Shown piece after piece: positions 38,004 through 50,063 of a stretch of DNA of 64,000 bases (position 1 is the stretch's first letter; the number at the start of each line of letters is the position of its first letter). Below the pieces are notes generated by a model that saw only the letters and a list, made by a program, of their open reading frames with translations, was not told where the DNA came from and did not search any database. The position numbers and the translations under genes were made by a program. The DNA lies in the NCBI GenBank assembly GCA_028622995.1, contig JAJQJQ010000005.1:4526001-4590000 (forward strand), in the 5' to 3' direction. Source of the stretch: Panagrolaimus kolymaensis. Its lineage: Eukaryota > Nematoda > Chromadorea > Rhabditida > Panagrolaimidae.

Positions 38004-38751
38004 TTAGAAATCACCATAATGTTGACGTTCTTTTGCAATTTGCGTGCGTTTATCAAGACGCTTTTCCCAATGACAATCAAGATCATAAGGTTTATCATCA
38101 ACAAGATAATATTCACCATTAGGTAACGGACGACGACAGCAATTGCATGTAAAACAACGAGGATGCCAATGCTTATCCAAAGCTAACAAACATGTATCAA
38201 TAAGAATTTCATGACAACCTGAAAACAAAAAAATTAGTATGTTTTAAAGATATATGAGGAAAGAAACAAACCAGCACATTTAGGATTGAAACGTTCAGAA
38301 AAGCAATGAACACAGTAAGCATGATTATCAGCTGCCTAAAAATGATAAGTTTATAACAGCTAAAATATTTCAGAAGCATTAAGTTGTTTTGAAGAAATTC
38401 AAAAAACTTCTATATAAATTTGTTAATAAAACGACTCGCTACAGCAATAAACACATAAGTCAATCAAAGCATTAAGATTTCCTTCAAAAAGTTTCAAGAA
38501 AAGTAACTTACTTGAAAAGTTTGCCGAATAGGCTTTTTGCAACCATTGCACAAAAAATGATCAGGATGCCACAAACGATTCATTGCAACAATAGCTTCTT
38601 CTCCAAGTGATGAATTACAAAGAGCACAATTGCGTCGATCTTCACCCGAAACAAAAGTTGAAAATGGTTTTGGTTTTTGAGATGATGATGCATTTTGATT
38701 GTTGAGATTTGAGGCGCCTGAAGTGGCAACATTACCCGTTGGAAGGCCCAT
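38004..38751 (-). CDS. LIM-domain protein, two tandem LIM domains
   Basis: Exons 38512-38751, 38272-38335 and 38004-38218 give 172 residues. After a Ser/Asn-rich start, two LIM zinc-binding domains follow: the first begins CALCNSSLG with WHPDHFLC, the second begins after CAG with WHPRCFTCNCC. Each has the Cys/His pattern that binds two zinc ions. The linker between them (about eight residues) is of paxillin or PINCH type. LIM pairs act as protein-binding modules, often at actin adhesions; partner unknown. An upstream exon at about 38850-38915 can splice to this gene but reads into a TGA just before ATG 38751, so it would be a 5' untranslated exon with an upstream ORF. Confidence 0.82.
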
Positions 38752-39007
38752 TATTCATACAAAAGTGTGAACACGAAACGATAAGTAAAAAAGCCAGCCT
38801 GAAAAATGAAGATACGATTAAAACAAAATAAAAGAAAAGAAAAAACTCACCGTTTCGTGAAAGAAATTCTGATGGTGACTGAGACGTTATGAATGAAACA
38901 TCTGCTTTATACATGGTTTTATAAGGACAAATGCAAATTTTTAGGATAAATTCATCTTTATTCAATCAAAATTTTCACATACATTTATGTAAATATATCA
39001 TAGGTTA

Positions 39008-40257
39008 TTAAGCATCGACAATTTTGAGGATAAAATTTCTTGTTGGATGTTGTTGTTCTGTTGCACGGCGCCATTGAATACAAGCATTATCACCACCAGT
39101 TTCACCCAAAAGTAGATAAACGATACAAATGTCATCTTCTGATCCGGCATCAAATTTCTTTCGTTTGATTTCAACCTAAAAAATTAATGAATACATATTC
39201 AGCCAAAACAGTAAGTATTCGCTGCAGAACGCAATATGTTTTGTATTTCACACATTTTTAGCATCCATGAAGCAAAATGTTTAGTTAAAATAGCTTCAAT
39301 CTTTTTGTACAAAATAATTATCTTCTTTTTTTTCTTATAAATTTCTGTTCTGTTTTTATGAATTTTAGCATACGGCAAAGGTAATATCAAACGTTTAAAT
39401 TCAAAAAGGTTGTAATGCAAATAAATTGAGCCAACTTTTAATGATGGCTTACAAAGTAAAAGGATCTTTGAAAACAGGAAGGCCATTAGATTTTTGCATA
39501 AAAAGGGTGTTATTAGTAGCAATTAATAAAAGCTAGCTATTTAAAGGAAGTAATTTTAAGATTTCATCGTCATTTTTTGGATTACGCATAATTATATTTT
39601 TATGCTTTACAATACGCTGCTTGCACCTCAAGTATTAATTTTTTTCTAAGAATCTTATTAATTCAGCTATTCAACTAAAAAAAGAGTGAATTGTCTATCT
39701 ATGTAATATACCACAATGTTATAAGATCATTTTATCGGATGAGCGCCTTTCCCTTTCACATAAAAATTTTTTGAATGACGCAAATGAAATCAAGCATATT
39801 TAATGCTCTTTTTTATGTGTTTGTATGTTTTAATAAGATTATAACCCAGTCTCTTTATCATATCAACATACATTCCATTTATAAGCCCAAAATTAAAACC
39901 TTTCTTGTAATGGTGTTAAAAGATATCATTGATTATCTCCCCTTCAACAAATTTTTTAAAATTCAACAGAGAAAAGAGACTTACTTCGGTTTTTCCATCA
40001 GCAGTAAGGACGCCAGCACAATCTAAGATTCCAATTCGTTTATTATTTGTACATTTGATTTTGTAGAGTACAGGAATTTTACCACGATTATCTAACGTCA
40101 TTTTGGTTGTTGAGCCAGCTTCTTTTGAAAGTTTTAATTTTGAGTCAGGTTCAATAACAAAATCATGATAATTATCAAGAAATGAAACAAATTCTTTGCC
40201 TTTGATTGATGTACCACTTGGAGCGCTTCTTGGGCTGCTTGCACCATCAACTCCCAT
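39008..40257 (-). CDS. MSP (major sperm protein) domain protein
   Basis: Exons 39985-40257 and 39008-39175 join in phase 0 to give 146 residues. The immunoglobulin-like MSP fold is suggested by DFVIEPDSKLKL, MTLDNRGKIPVLYKIKCTNN and a GVLTADGKTEV turn, the same order of strands as in nematode MSPs. The N-terminal 25 residues are a Ser/Gly-rich extension. MSP-domain proteins make up nematode sperm cytoskeleton or bind VAP-type partners; this one cannot be assigned more closely. The 809-bp intron is about 15 times the local norm. It lies 256 bp upstream of the LIM gene on the same strand. Confidence 0.8.
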
Positions 40258-40997
40258 AGTTGTTAGTTTTTCAAAATGAAATTGATCGTAAATTTTTTTG
40301 TTTATTCGTCATCATTGTATTAAACAAGTTTATGTAAATTTTTTAAGATTTTTATTTTGCACAAAGGTTCTTTTTTTTATTATTCAAATGAGTGAGTGAC
40401 ACAATTTTGATATTATTATTACACAAACTACAACAAAAAAGGGTATCAAAAATAAGGTTTTTGTAGCATAAATTTTTTTGGAAAAGGGTAAATATTAAAA
40501 TTTATAACAAAACAAAAAAACACTTTAAAAAAATCCGCATACTTTCCAGAGATTGGCTTTTTACAAAAAATACAATTTTAGGCTTTCATTTTATAAAATG
40601 AATGCTTGATTTGCACCGTAATTTTTGGCCTTAAAATCAAAAATCTAAAAAATACTTTCATGTCTCTATTTTAAAGCTGATTTGAAATGTATTTTAAAGG
40701 TGAAAATCAAACTTAAATTAAGTCAAAAAAGCAAAACATCTAAAAGTGAAAAAGATGCAAATCAAAAATTCTCGTTAAAAAAATCTTTCTACACAAGCTT
40801 TCCTCTTGGAATTAATTATTAATTATATATGTATTTTCTCTATCAAATGATATACAAACAACATTTTTAAAAGTTTAAAAATAATAAATAATAAATAAAA
40901 TATGTAAGTTAAAGAAGAAAAAAAGACAGTCAAAAAGAAGAGCACATAAGAGATACAAGAAAAATAAACCTAATAATTTTTAAAGGTTTTTTGTTTA
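40258..40997. other. Intergenic, no gene recognised
   Basis: AT-rich spacer; upstream region of the MSP-domain gene and 3' region of the Cys-rich gene. Nothing else seen. Confidence 0.5.
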
Positions 40998-43872
40998 TTA
41001 AATTAAAAATCCAGAAAATGATCCATAACTTAATTTAATATTATGAAGTACACTTATGCATTTGCAATGCCCCATTGTTGCATCCATATCCATTTGATTA
41101 GATGTTCTCCATGAATATATCACGGAATTTTCCACGGTTCCACAATATTCGGAACATGAATCTCGTTCCATATTGGGCTTTTCAGCCGCTATGGTTCCAC
41201 CCAATTCATGATCCCAAAATCTGTCTCTTTCGTCATTATCTAAAAATTTTGAAAATTAAAAAAAAGTTATAAAAAGAATAATTTAAAAATTTTGGCATTT
41301 TTTTTTCTTATTTACTTTTTTTAGTGATACAAATACGTATTGCCCCGGGAAAACAATTATAGCCATCATTTTCAAGCACTTTAACAAGCAATTAAAAAAG
41401 GGCTATTTTTTCTACAGATAAAATTGCAGCTGACGAAGTTTCTCATTTTACGATTTGAAGCTTTTTTTCTTTGAGAAACGTCACTTTTTAACTTTTTTTT
41501 TTAGTAAAAAAGAAGAACAAAGAAGAGAAGAAAAGTAAAATGATGAGAGAGATAAATTTAACTTTAAACTTGAATTTAAAACTTTGTTCTATTTTAAAAT
41601 AGTTTTCCCAGAAGAAATAAAAAAGTTCAAATTAGATACAAAAAATGCAACAGATATAAAGGTTGATGATAGCATCGAAAAAAAGAGGGTGTGAGTTTTT
41701 GAGCTCAAAAAAAATTTTTTTAACGAAGTTGTTTCGATACTAAAAAACATGGAATTGGTTTTTGATACAAAAATAAAACATATCACAAAAACGATGCTTC
41801 AATTGATCAACTAAAAAATTTCAAGGTGCATGTATTTTTTGCCTCCCAAAAATAGTCAAAAATATTTTACACCCTTTTTTCTCTCTTTTTTGGTTAATAA
41901 TGTTAGATAGACGAGAGAAGCGTGACGCAGAATTTAAAGTAGCATACATCTTCTCCATCAAACTTTTAAGCAAGTTTTCGAGGCCATTAAGTAATATCCT
42001 CTATTTAGAACTCCCAAAAGGTGTCATCCCTCGCAAAGTAAAAAAAACAAAATTATATTATTTGCATTCATTTTTTGTTGCATGGTTAATTTTTTTGTAT
42101 TCCAAAGGGAATTAAGTGAGAGTTAAACAAAAAAATATTAAAACTAACCGAAATCAAGACATAACCCAAGGAAGGCACCAGTTTTGGGTACAATTGTACC
42201 ATTAATGGATCGACTTTTAAGGGTGCATTGACCATCAACATATTCAAATGCCATACAACATGAATCTGATTTACATACCACTGCGCAATCACGTTGTGAT
42301 AAACCATAATCTCGACGATAATCGGCTCCATTTATTGTCATACCAGGGCCAAAAAAGTAACATCTTGCTAAAAATTTGAAAGGTTTACTATTAGTATATC
42401 TTTCCATGAAAATATTGTTTATTCAACTTATAAAACAACAATGACGTAGAAAAGAAACATTTTTTAAATAAGTTATTTTAGTTTTAAAACATCTTTTTAT
42501 TAAGTTTAATCAACCATTATTCCTTTTTGGTGTTTCGCCTTCTCTTTTCTGTTTCTTTTGCAACAGTTTCCCCCTTTTGTATTAAAAATTACATTTATTG
42601 CTTTTTGATTTCTCTCTCAAACAACCCACTTTTTCCCCTTTCATTTAAGGTTGCTTCCAGAAAGCTTTCTGAAAAATCTTCGAAGCGTAAAAGAAGGCAA
42701 AAGGAAGCCAAAAAAACGCCTTCGCAGAAAAAAATTGACAAGCAAAAATGACAATTCCACAAAAAAAGGAAGTAAGTTTATTTCGCCCTCTTTTTATATA
42801 TGTATGTGTCTTCAGCTGAAAACCACCACCATAAAAACTGTTTTGTTTTTTGATTATTAAAAAATTATATTTCTTCGAGGTCACATAGATTTACGTCGAA
42901 AACGAACAAATATGGAAACTGTCAAGAACAGATAATAGAAAAAAAGAAAGAAAACAAAAATGCAAACGAGAAAAGAAAAAGATTTTGACAGCTCCAAAGT
43001 TATTTTAGACCAAAAATAGATTTCACGCAATCTGAAGAATACCATTTCTTTATTTTTTAGCTTCCTTCTTATTTTTGAAAGCCGTTATTTTTATGCCAAA
43101 ATAATTATAGGACGGAATAATTAAAAAATCTTACATCAGAAAAATTAAAAATAAGGAAACATCTGAAGATTTTATATTTTGGAAATATACTATTTAAAAA
43201 TATGAGCTTTAGAAATTAATGACCCCGATCAAAGTTCGTTTATCTATCATATTTATTAGTAACTTATAAAGCTAAAAATGGAAAGGAAATACAAGAGATA
43301 ATCGGCATTTAACTTTTGAATGGAATCCGATTATTCTTTCAAATGGGTAACAAAAATTTTTGATTACATAATTTTTTACGTTACAAAATTTTTATTAACA
43401 TCTTTTGAAAATTTTTATTAAGAAATAATTTTTAGAGAATCTCTTTTTAAAAAGTGAAACTACGAAAAGTCGCGAAAATTTAAAAAATTAAGAAAGCTAC
43501 TAAACCATATTACAATTAATTATATAGTTAATTTTTTTTTATTAATAATGAAAAAATTTCCGCTCAAAATTTTTTAATTGTTTTATTGCATAAAGTTAAA
43601 AGACATAAAAGAGTCTACGGTAAAATAGATGGAAACTTACCAGCTGTGTCAGCTTTTACCACATTTGGTAATAGTAATAATAGTAATGTAAAAGCAATAA
43701 TAAAACTATGAAATATTGATGGTATTGTTGATATTATTCTTATTGGTTGGGTTGATAACCTTTGAACATTTTCTGATTTTGATTTAACTGAATTTTCTGA
43801 AGTCATACAACAACGAGAAGACATATTTGTATGAATTTTAGAAGTGGATGGTTCACAAATGGCACTGATCAT
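40998..43872 (-). CDS. Cys-rich PAN/Apple-like protein, secreted or membrane anchored
   Basis: Exons 43641-43872, 42149-42367 and 40998-41239 give 230 residues with consistent phase-1 junctions. Exon 1 ends in a strong hydrophobic segment (SFIIAFTLLLLLLPNVVKA), which could be a signal peptide with a long N-region or a signal anchor. Exon 2 carries Cys residues spaced as in PAN/Apple-type domains (CAVVCKSDSCCMAFEY, then CTLKSRS). Exon 3 carries CSEYC and CKC. Introns of 909 and 1273 bp are unusually long here. Function is not known; the layout suggests an extracellular binding protein. The start could also be one of the later ATGs in exon 1. Confidence 0.65.
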
Positions 43873-46800
43873 ATCAAATTTAAATAAGGCTGAAGTATCT
43901 TTTATTTAATAATAACTGAACAAAAAATTTTAATATTTGATAGGGAAGAAATAAATAAATATGAAGCACAAATACCACCGAATAAAACTGTGTGAAAAAA
44001 GGAAGTGCCTTTCAAGCGCGAGTAAAAAAAGCACTTTATTTTGTCAAAAAAAGAATAAAGGCATATAAGAATTGGGCGGAGTCTTTAAAAGTAAAGACAA
44101 GAATGCAGCTAGAAAAAAAAATGAAAGAAGAAAAAAGAGGCAAGGAGGATGGATAACAAAGCAGCTTTACGGTAGCTTCTTTTGCAAAAAATAAAAAGAT
44201 AATAACACGGAAATTACAATTTTTTTAGTTTGCTTTAAATAAAAAGGAAAGTATTTTTTTTTTTTTTCATACAAAATCTTCTAAAAACCCTTTAAAATAT
44301 TGTTTTTTTTTACTGGTTTGGGAAAGTGATTATCTAAATGAAAACCGATGATGAGAGATGGATTGAAGCTTACTTACCCTTGACTCATTATTTTTTCTTA
44401 TCATATATTTATCAAAAAATTCCAAAGAGTATGCAAATGCATATTTAAGATATTAAAAAGTCTACCAAAAATGCTTTTGTAAAATTAAAAACCTGAAAGG
44501 AAGAAGTAACATTTTTTTCATTAAAGATCTATGAATAAATGAACAAATAATAATGCATTATCTCTAAATCCCTGTTTTAAACCTACAAAAAAAGGCATAA
44601 TCTTGAGTCTATAACTCTTCCTTCTTTTTTCAATCGAAAAAAGGAAGTAATTTTAGACTTTAAGAAAATTTATAAAATAAATTATTTTTAATGAAATACT
44701 TAAGATATTACTATAAAGCTATAAGAAGGATATAATGTTTTTTTAGACAAAAATTCGGAGGCTTAAAAAAATAACAATAATGAAAATGGATGGCAATGAC
44801 CTTTTATAATATTATTTTTTTCCAAATTTTAAATCCGAAATAAAAATAAAGCTGAAATGGAGGACTACATGAAAAATAAAATTTCATAAAAATAAGTTTT
44901 TTCTTTGCATATTTGAAATTTTTATGACCTTTTTAAATATTTTTTTGGACCCATAAATAAAATTGCCAAAAAAGTGTTTATCGAAGCTAAAAAAAAGTCC
45001 AAAGTTAAAACTACAGTAGTAAGAACTTAATTCGAAAGTTTAAAAGCTTAAAATTGCATAGTTAAATAAATGCTTTAATTAATTCTTTCAATTACTTTTC
45101 TTGTGGGCTCATAATGAAGCATGACTGTGCCAGAATATAGCATCAATGCAGTTGTTTTTAATAATCTATCGTTTATTACCAAAATTTTATATTAGAAACT
45201 TATGAAATCATTTTTTTGAATGAAGTTAAATTCCAGAAAGTTTAAATTTAAGTAAGGGTCACAAAGTTTAGCACATTTCAACATCGCCATCATTTGTTTA
45301 GTGAATGACGGAAGTTTTTTTAGTTATAAAAATGTTTCCAAATGTGTTTTACCAACTTCTTTAATGTAAAATTTATTCAAGTGAAAATAAAATCAAAGTT
45401 CTTGAGGATATTAGTTTTTTTAAAGCTAACAAAAAATGACGTGATTTTATGAAAGTATGAATAAATAAATTATTATACATATGTTTTTTTTTGATTCTAC
45501 AACTTTATTATGCAATAATAATATACTCTTCTTATTTTTTGCGGTATTCCAATTGGGAATGAATGAAACTATTTTTAAAAAGTTTAATGACTCAAATAAC
45601 ACAAACTTGCCTTTCCCTAAAAGAAGAGAGGGTCATAAACCTTTGAAAACAGAAGCAAGTTCCTCTAAAAAAATCCTCGTCATTTTTGAGTCACCATGCT
45701 TGACTCGTTGTTATATCCCAGATTTCTCCTTCTTGCTTTTTTTTACGGTGGCGATAAATAAAAGTTTTTTTCTATGGCATCAGACAACGTCGGGTAAAAA
45801 AAACTTCCGCGTTCGTGCAAATAATGTCACTGTTTTTTTCTGAAATTAAAAAACATTCAAAACTTTCAAAAGAAAATTTTGAGTGAATTTTTGCAAATAA
45901 ATGTTGTTTTAAAAGTTTATCGTCTTTCAAGAAAAAAATCTTTAGAAGCTAAGATTTATTGAAGCAAAAACAAAATATAAATTTTGTTGAATAAACTTCC
46001 TCGATAATGTTTCAATTTTAAGCAATGCTTTCTTAGTGAGCTAGTCAAGTCCATTATTTAAAGTTTGAATATCACGTCAAACTTTTAGACTCCTTCGCGA
46101 AAATATAAAGTATGTCCCTTACTGTCAAATAAAAAATAGTGGTGGGGTCAAAAAACGTCCAAAATTGACGTCAAAAAATATATGTGTAAAAGAAGAAAAA
46201 TTTAAATCTAATCACTGAAGCAGAAACATACGCATACATACATACTACATTATTCCATGAAACTAACTATTGTTTCTTACTTACTATTTTTGAATGGACA
46301 GTTATCTAGGAGTAATCGGTTTATAATAAGGGAATATGTATTTCCGTCATTGAAAAATACAATAATAACGATGTTTTACTGTTTCTTATTTTGGTATAAT
46401 TTTTTATATCAAAGTATAAATTTTTAAAAAGAGTATTTGGCTTATGCTTGAATTTCTTTTTATGGTGTACATCATTGAAGAAGAATACTACATGATTAAA
46501 ACACAACGTTTGCGTAACTCATTTTTTGAAATGTCAAAAAATAAACAGATGCAAACTTTTGGGCTACGGTGGCGAAAGAATATATTCATCGAAAATAAAT
46601 AAATTGCATGAGATAACTGCAAAGATTTTTATAATAGATAAAATCCTTTTTTTTTATCTTTTGATTCCTTACTTACTAATCCTATCGAATATCAAAAACT
46701 TTATTATATGTAAGTCATGGATACACAATAAAGTAATGCTAGACAAATTTTGTGGCACATTGAAAACCAAATTACAATTAATTGTAACTATGAATTTATG

Positions 46801-48817
46801 GATTACCGTAGTCGCTGACGTTTTTTGCTCAAGATTAAATCATACATAGTTATGTAATCATACATTTATTTACCTAAACTTTTAAATTTTATTTCCTTCT
46901 TTTAAAATTCTTTCATTACTACAATGTTGAAAATGGAATAAATTTATTTTTACATCATACCTCCTTCGCTTGTATTTCTTTCTTCCCATATACTTACTTA
47001 CTTATGTTAAATAAAACTTCCTTATCCCGTTTTTTGCGTACTTTGTTTTAAATATGGAATAAAAATGTGCGAGCATCATTAGGAGTGAACAGAATAATTG
47101 TTTTTGAAGTTGTGAAAAAACAAATTCTTTAAATGTGCCTCCAAAAAATAATTAAGTTATATTTGAAAGGCACCATTATAACCAAATAATTCTAAATTTG
47201 AAAGAAAAATAAAAAATAATTTGTTTTAAAAGTTTATCAATGAATTTATCTAAGAGATGATGATATTTTTTTTAAAACACAAATACCTTTATTATAAATT
47301 ATTTATTATTGTTTTTTGAGTGTGCATTTTCTTTAAAAGTTTAATGAAAACTAAAAATAATAACAAATTTAAAGAAAAAGAAGGAAGTTATTTATTCAGA
47401 AGCTTAATGACGATTACATAATTTTGATGGGGAAAAAATCCAAACATATTGAAAAAATATATAATAAGTAATTATTACGGTACCATGGGAATGTGTATCT
47501 TTTTTAAATTTTGTTGTTTTTGAATTATTTAGTTCCAGTCATCCTTTTTTTAAAGACGCCGACTGTTTGCCTACAATCGACTTCTTCATTTTCTTTAGAC
47601 TTTCATTAATAAAATATTGTTAACACAAAATTTCAGATTCTCGTCTGCATTCTCTTCTTTCTTTTCTTTTTTTGGTCAAAGCTCTTTTTAAAGAAATTTT
47701 GTTCAGCACAAAATAATTTATAAACAAAAACTATGAATAATTTTAAAAAATGAAAAGAATTATTAGATGCATAAATCTTCTTTTATGTTGAATAAAGATG
47801 TCTAAGACTAAGTTAATTTAGGGTACATTGTTTGATAACAGTTTGTCATATTTTGTTGTTTTCCATGAAAATTTCATTTCCTCTTACTAACGTCATACAC
47901 TCGTTTATAAATATGCGGAATTTATAAACGCATTTTTATTTTTGATTCAAATTTAACCTATTTAATTTAAATCTTTTAGATACAATTATTTGATAATTCA
48001 AAAAAATTCTTTGGTGCTTAAGCTTTTTTAAGATAAATTTATTGTAGCATGCATGAAAATAAAGATAGCGAAGAAGGCGATATCTATCGCATTTTTGTAT
48101 TTTAAAAGTATAAGTAAGTAAATAGTCTGTTTTTATAAAAATCACGAATGTCTTCAATATCAATGGAATTTTTTAAGAACTTGTGTTTTGCTATTTATTT
48201 TTTTGTCAAATTGATGGATATTCCTCACGTACTCTGTACTAAAATCTCTACCGTATATGGTTTATAAAATTTTTTTAATCAAACAAAATGAATGAACTGT
48301 TGAAAATAAAGGCACTCAAGTGAAAAAAGAAGATTTTGTTGCACAACAAAAACTATGAATGAAAGGCGGATACAAACAAAACAAAAAATTGCAGTAAAAG
48401 TGAGAAAAAAAATGCAGAAATATAATGATGTATAGGGAAACAAAAACATAAAAGTTTTAAAAAATGTTTTCCATAAAATGCATTTTTGCAATAAAGATGA
48501 AATAATTTAACTGATGAGCAAAGTTTTGCAAAAGAAAAAATTGGGTCATCATAAGTTTTTTGAATAATAAAGCATTGTTTGATGACGATGATGGAGAATT
48601 ACGTAGGAGACAAATATATGAAAGGTGAAAATGCAAAATATATGTATTAGTTAATAATGCACAACAACAAAAAAATTGAACTTTGTTTCCAATGTTTTGT
48701 TTTTTTGAATTTTAAAATGGACGATGATGAGCAATGTGTATTGTAATAAATTATTCGAAGTAAAAAAATATGAGGGGAAATAATAAATTAAATAAATGCT
48801 GCTTCATTGAATGGGGT
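43873..48817. other. About 5 kb without a recognisable gene
   Basis: Very AT-rich, many poly-A/T runs, no splice-consistent coding structure found on either strand. The longest frames (45481-45843 and 46526-46849, both plus) are Phe/Asn/Lys-rich translations of AT-rich DNA without motifs. No transposon ends or long repeats were found by eye. It may hold the regulatory region of the gene ending at 43872. Confidence 0.5.
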
Positions 48818-49559
48818 TCAAACCCGAATTCGATCCCTTACAGTTCGAACGATTTGAGTTGTTTGAAAGATGAGTTGATTAGCAGCAACAAAAACTTGAG
48901 TTTGATTTTGATCTCGAAAATATTCTTTAAGGGTATTACTAAATCGCTTGGAATAATGAACAAATTCACGTTTACGCTTTTCAACCACAGGTTGAGATTG
49001 CTGTGGAATAATTTGTAAAATGACATTTGTTGCATCAAGTAATTTCTTAATTGATGAAGCAATTTCTTTGATGGTTTCTAAAAATGGTCGACGCTCTTTC
49101 ATTTCATCTGGAACTCGAGCAAGTACTCGACGAAGGGCAATGGCTCGAAGAGAAAGTTCTTGAAATTCTGGACGATTTGCGTATTGTGGCATTTCAAGAT
49201 CATCCACTGGGGCTGTTGCATGCATTCGCAAGAACGATTCCTATAATTTATGGTTACAAAAACTAAAAAAACAAGGATATAAAACAATACTTGAAGATTA
49301 ACATTTAATTTAGCATCATTTAATAAAATTTTTGCAAAATCAAATAAAAATGAAGCCGATGAATTATCAGCTTGTTGAAGATTTCTTTGAAGCAACTAAA
49401 ACTTGTCTATGAAAAGGTTCAAACTTAATTATTTAAGCTTACATTTAAAGCTGCACCAGCTTCTTCATTTTCAGAATGAGCACGTCGGAGCTTATCAAAA
49501 GCTGAGCTGTATATAGCTTGATAAGTTAAAGCACCGAGATAACCTCCTTCTTCATTCAT
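48818..49559 (-). CDS. PDCD10: PDCD10/CCM3 (cerebral cavernous malformation 3 protein)
   Basis: Exons 49443-49559, 49291-49395 and 48818-49240 give 214 residues, the usual family size. In the family, the N-terminal helices dimerise and bind GCK-III kinases, and the C-terminal FAT-homology four-helix domain binds STRIPAK and paxillin-like partners. Diagnostic similarity to the human protein includes ESFLRMHA, EFQELSLRAIALRRVLARVP, FLETIKEIASSIKKLLD and REFVHYSKRFSNTLKEYF. It is divergent from dymeclin, with about 500 bp between the starts. Confidence 0.9.
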
Positions 49560-50063
49560 TTTTAAACTAATAAAATTGAGTTAAAACACAATAAATGGAT
49601 TAATTAAGAAAAATAATGAATCAGAAAAAAGTTCGTGATTTACAAAAAATAATCAAAAGCAAAGTTGTTCTTTGTTGGTTAAATGAGAATAATGAAAAAT
49701 TTATTAAAAATTGATCTTTATCAATGATTTATTTATATTACTGAAATCTTTAAAAATAATAATACTTATATGTAGGAGAAATGAATCTTAAAATAATAAT
49801 CGAAAGCAAGCAGTAATAACTCAAGTTTGCTAAACAAAAAATCCAAAATGGAACGTACGAACGAACAACTCTGGCAATGTTCCAATTCACGTGCTGCTGC
49901 TTGCTCTTTCTCTCATTTTTTTACTTTTCGGTCGTTTGTTTCTTCCTTCTTTGACTCAGCAGCGCAAAAATAAATTTTTTGTTGTTGATGATCTACTATT
50001 CTTCCAACTTGGCAACTTTAGTTTTATTTAAATAATAAATACGGGATAATAAAACACAAAATT
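49560..50063. other. Divergent promoter region, PDCD10 and dymeclin
   Basis: 504 bp. Contains GC-richer motifs around 49880-49960. A CAACTTTAG near 50020 lies about 40 bases before the dymeclin ATG and could be a trans-splice acceptor. Confidence 0.45.

Noticed and set aside
45481..45843. 120-codon open frame on the plus strand
   Set aside because: Phe/Asn/Lys-rich translation of AT-rich DNA, no motif, no splice partners, isolated in a gene-poor stretch.
46526..46849. 107-codon open frame on the plus strand
   Set aside because: Same low-complexity character and no supporting context.
48805..48835. tRNA T-arm-like sequence (GGGGTTCAAACCC)
   Set aside because: No acceptor, D or anticodon arm fits on either strand, and it overlaps the stop codon of PDCD10.
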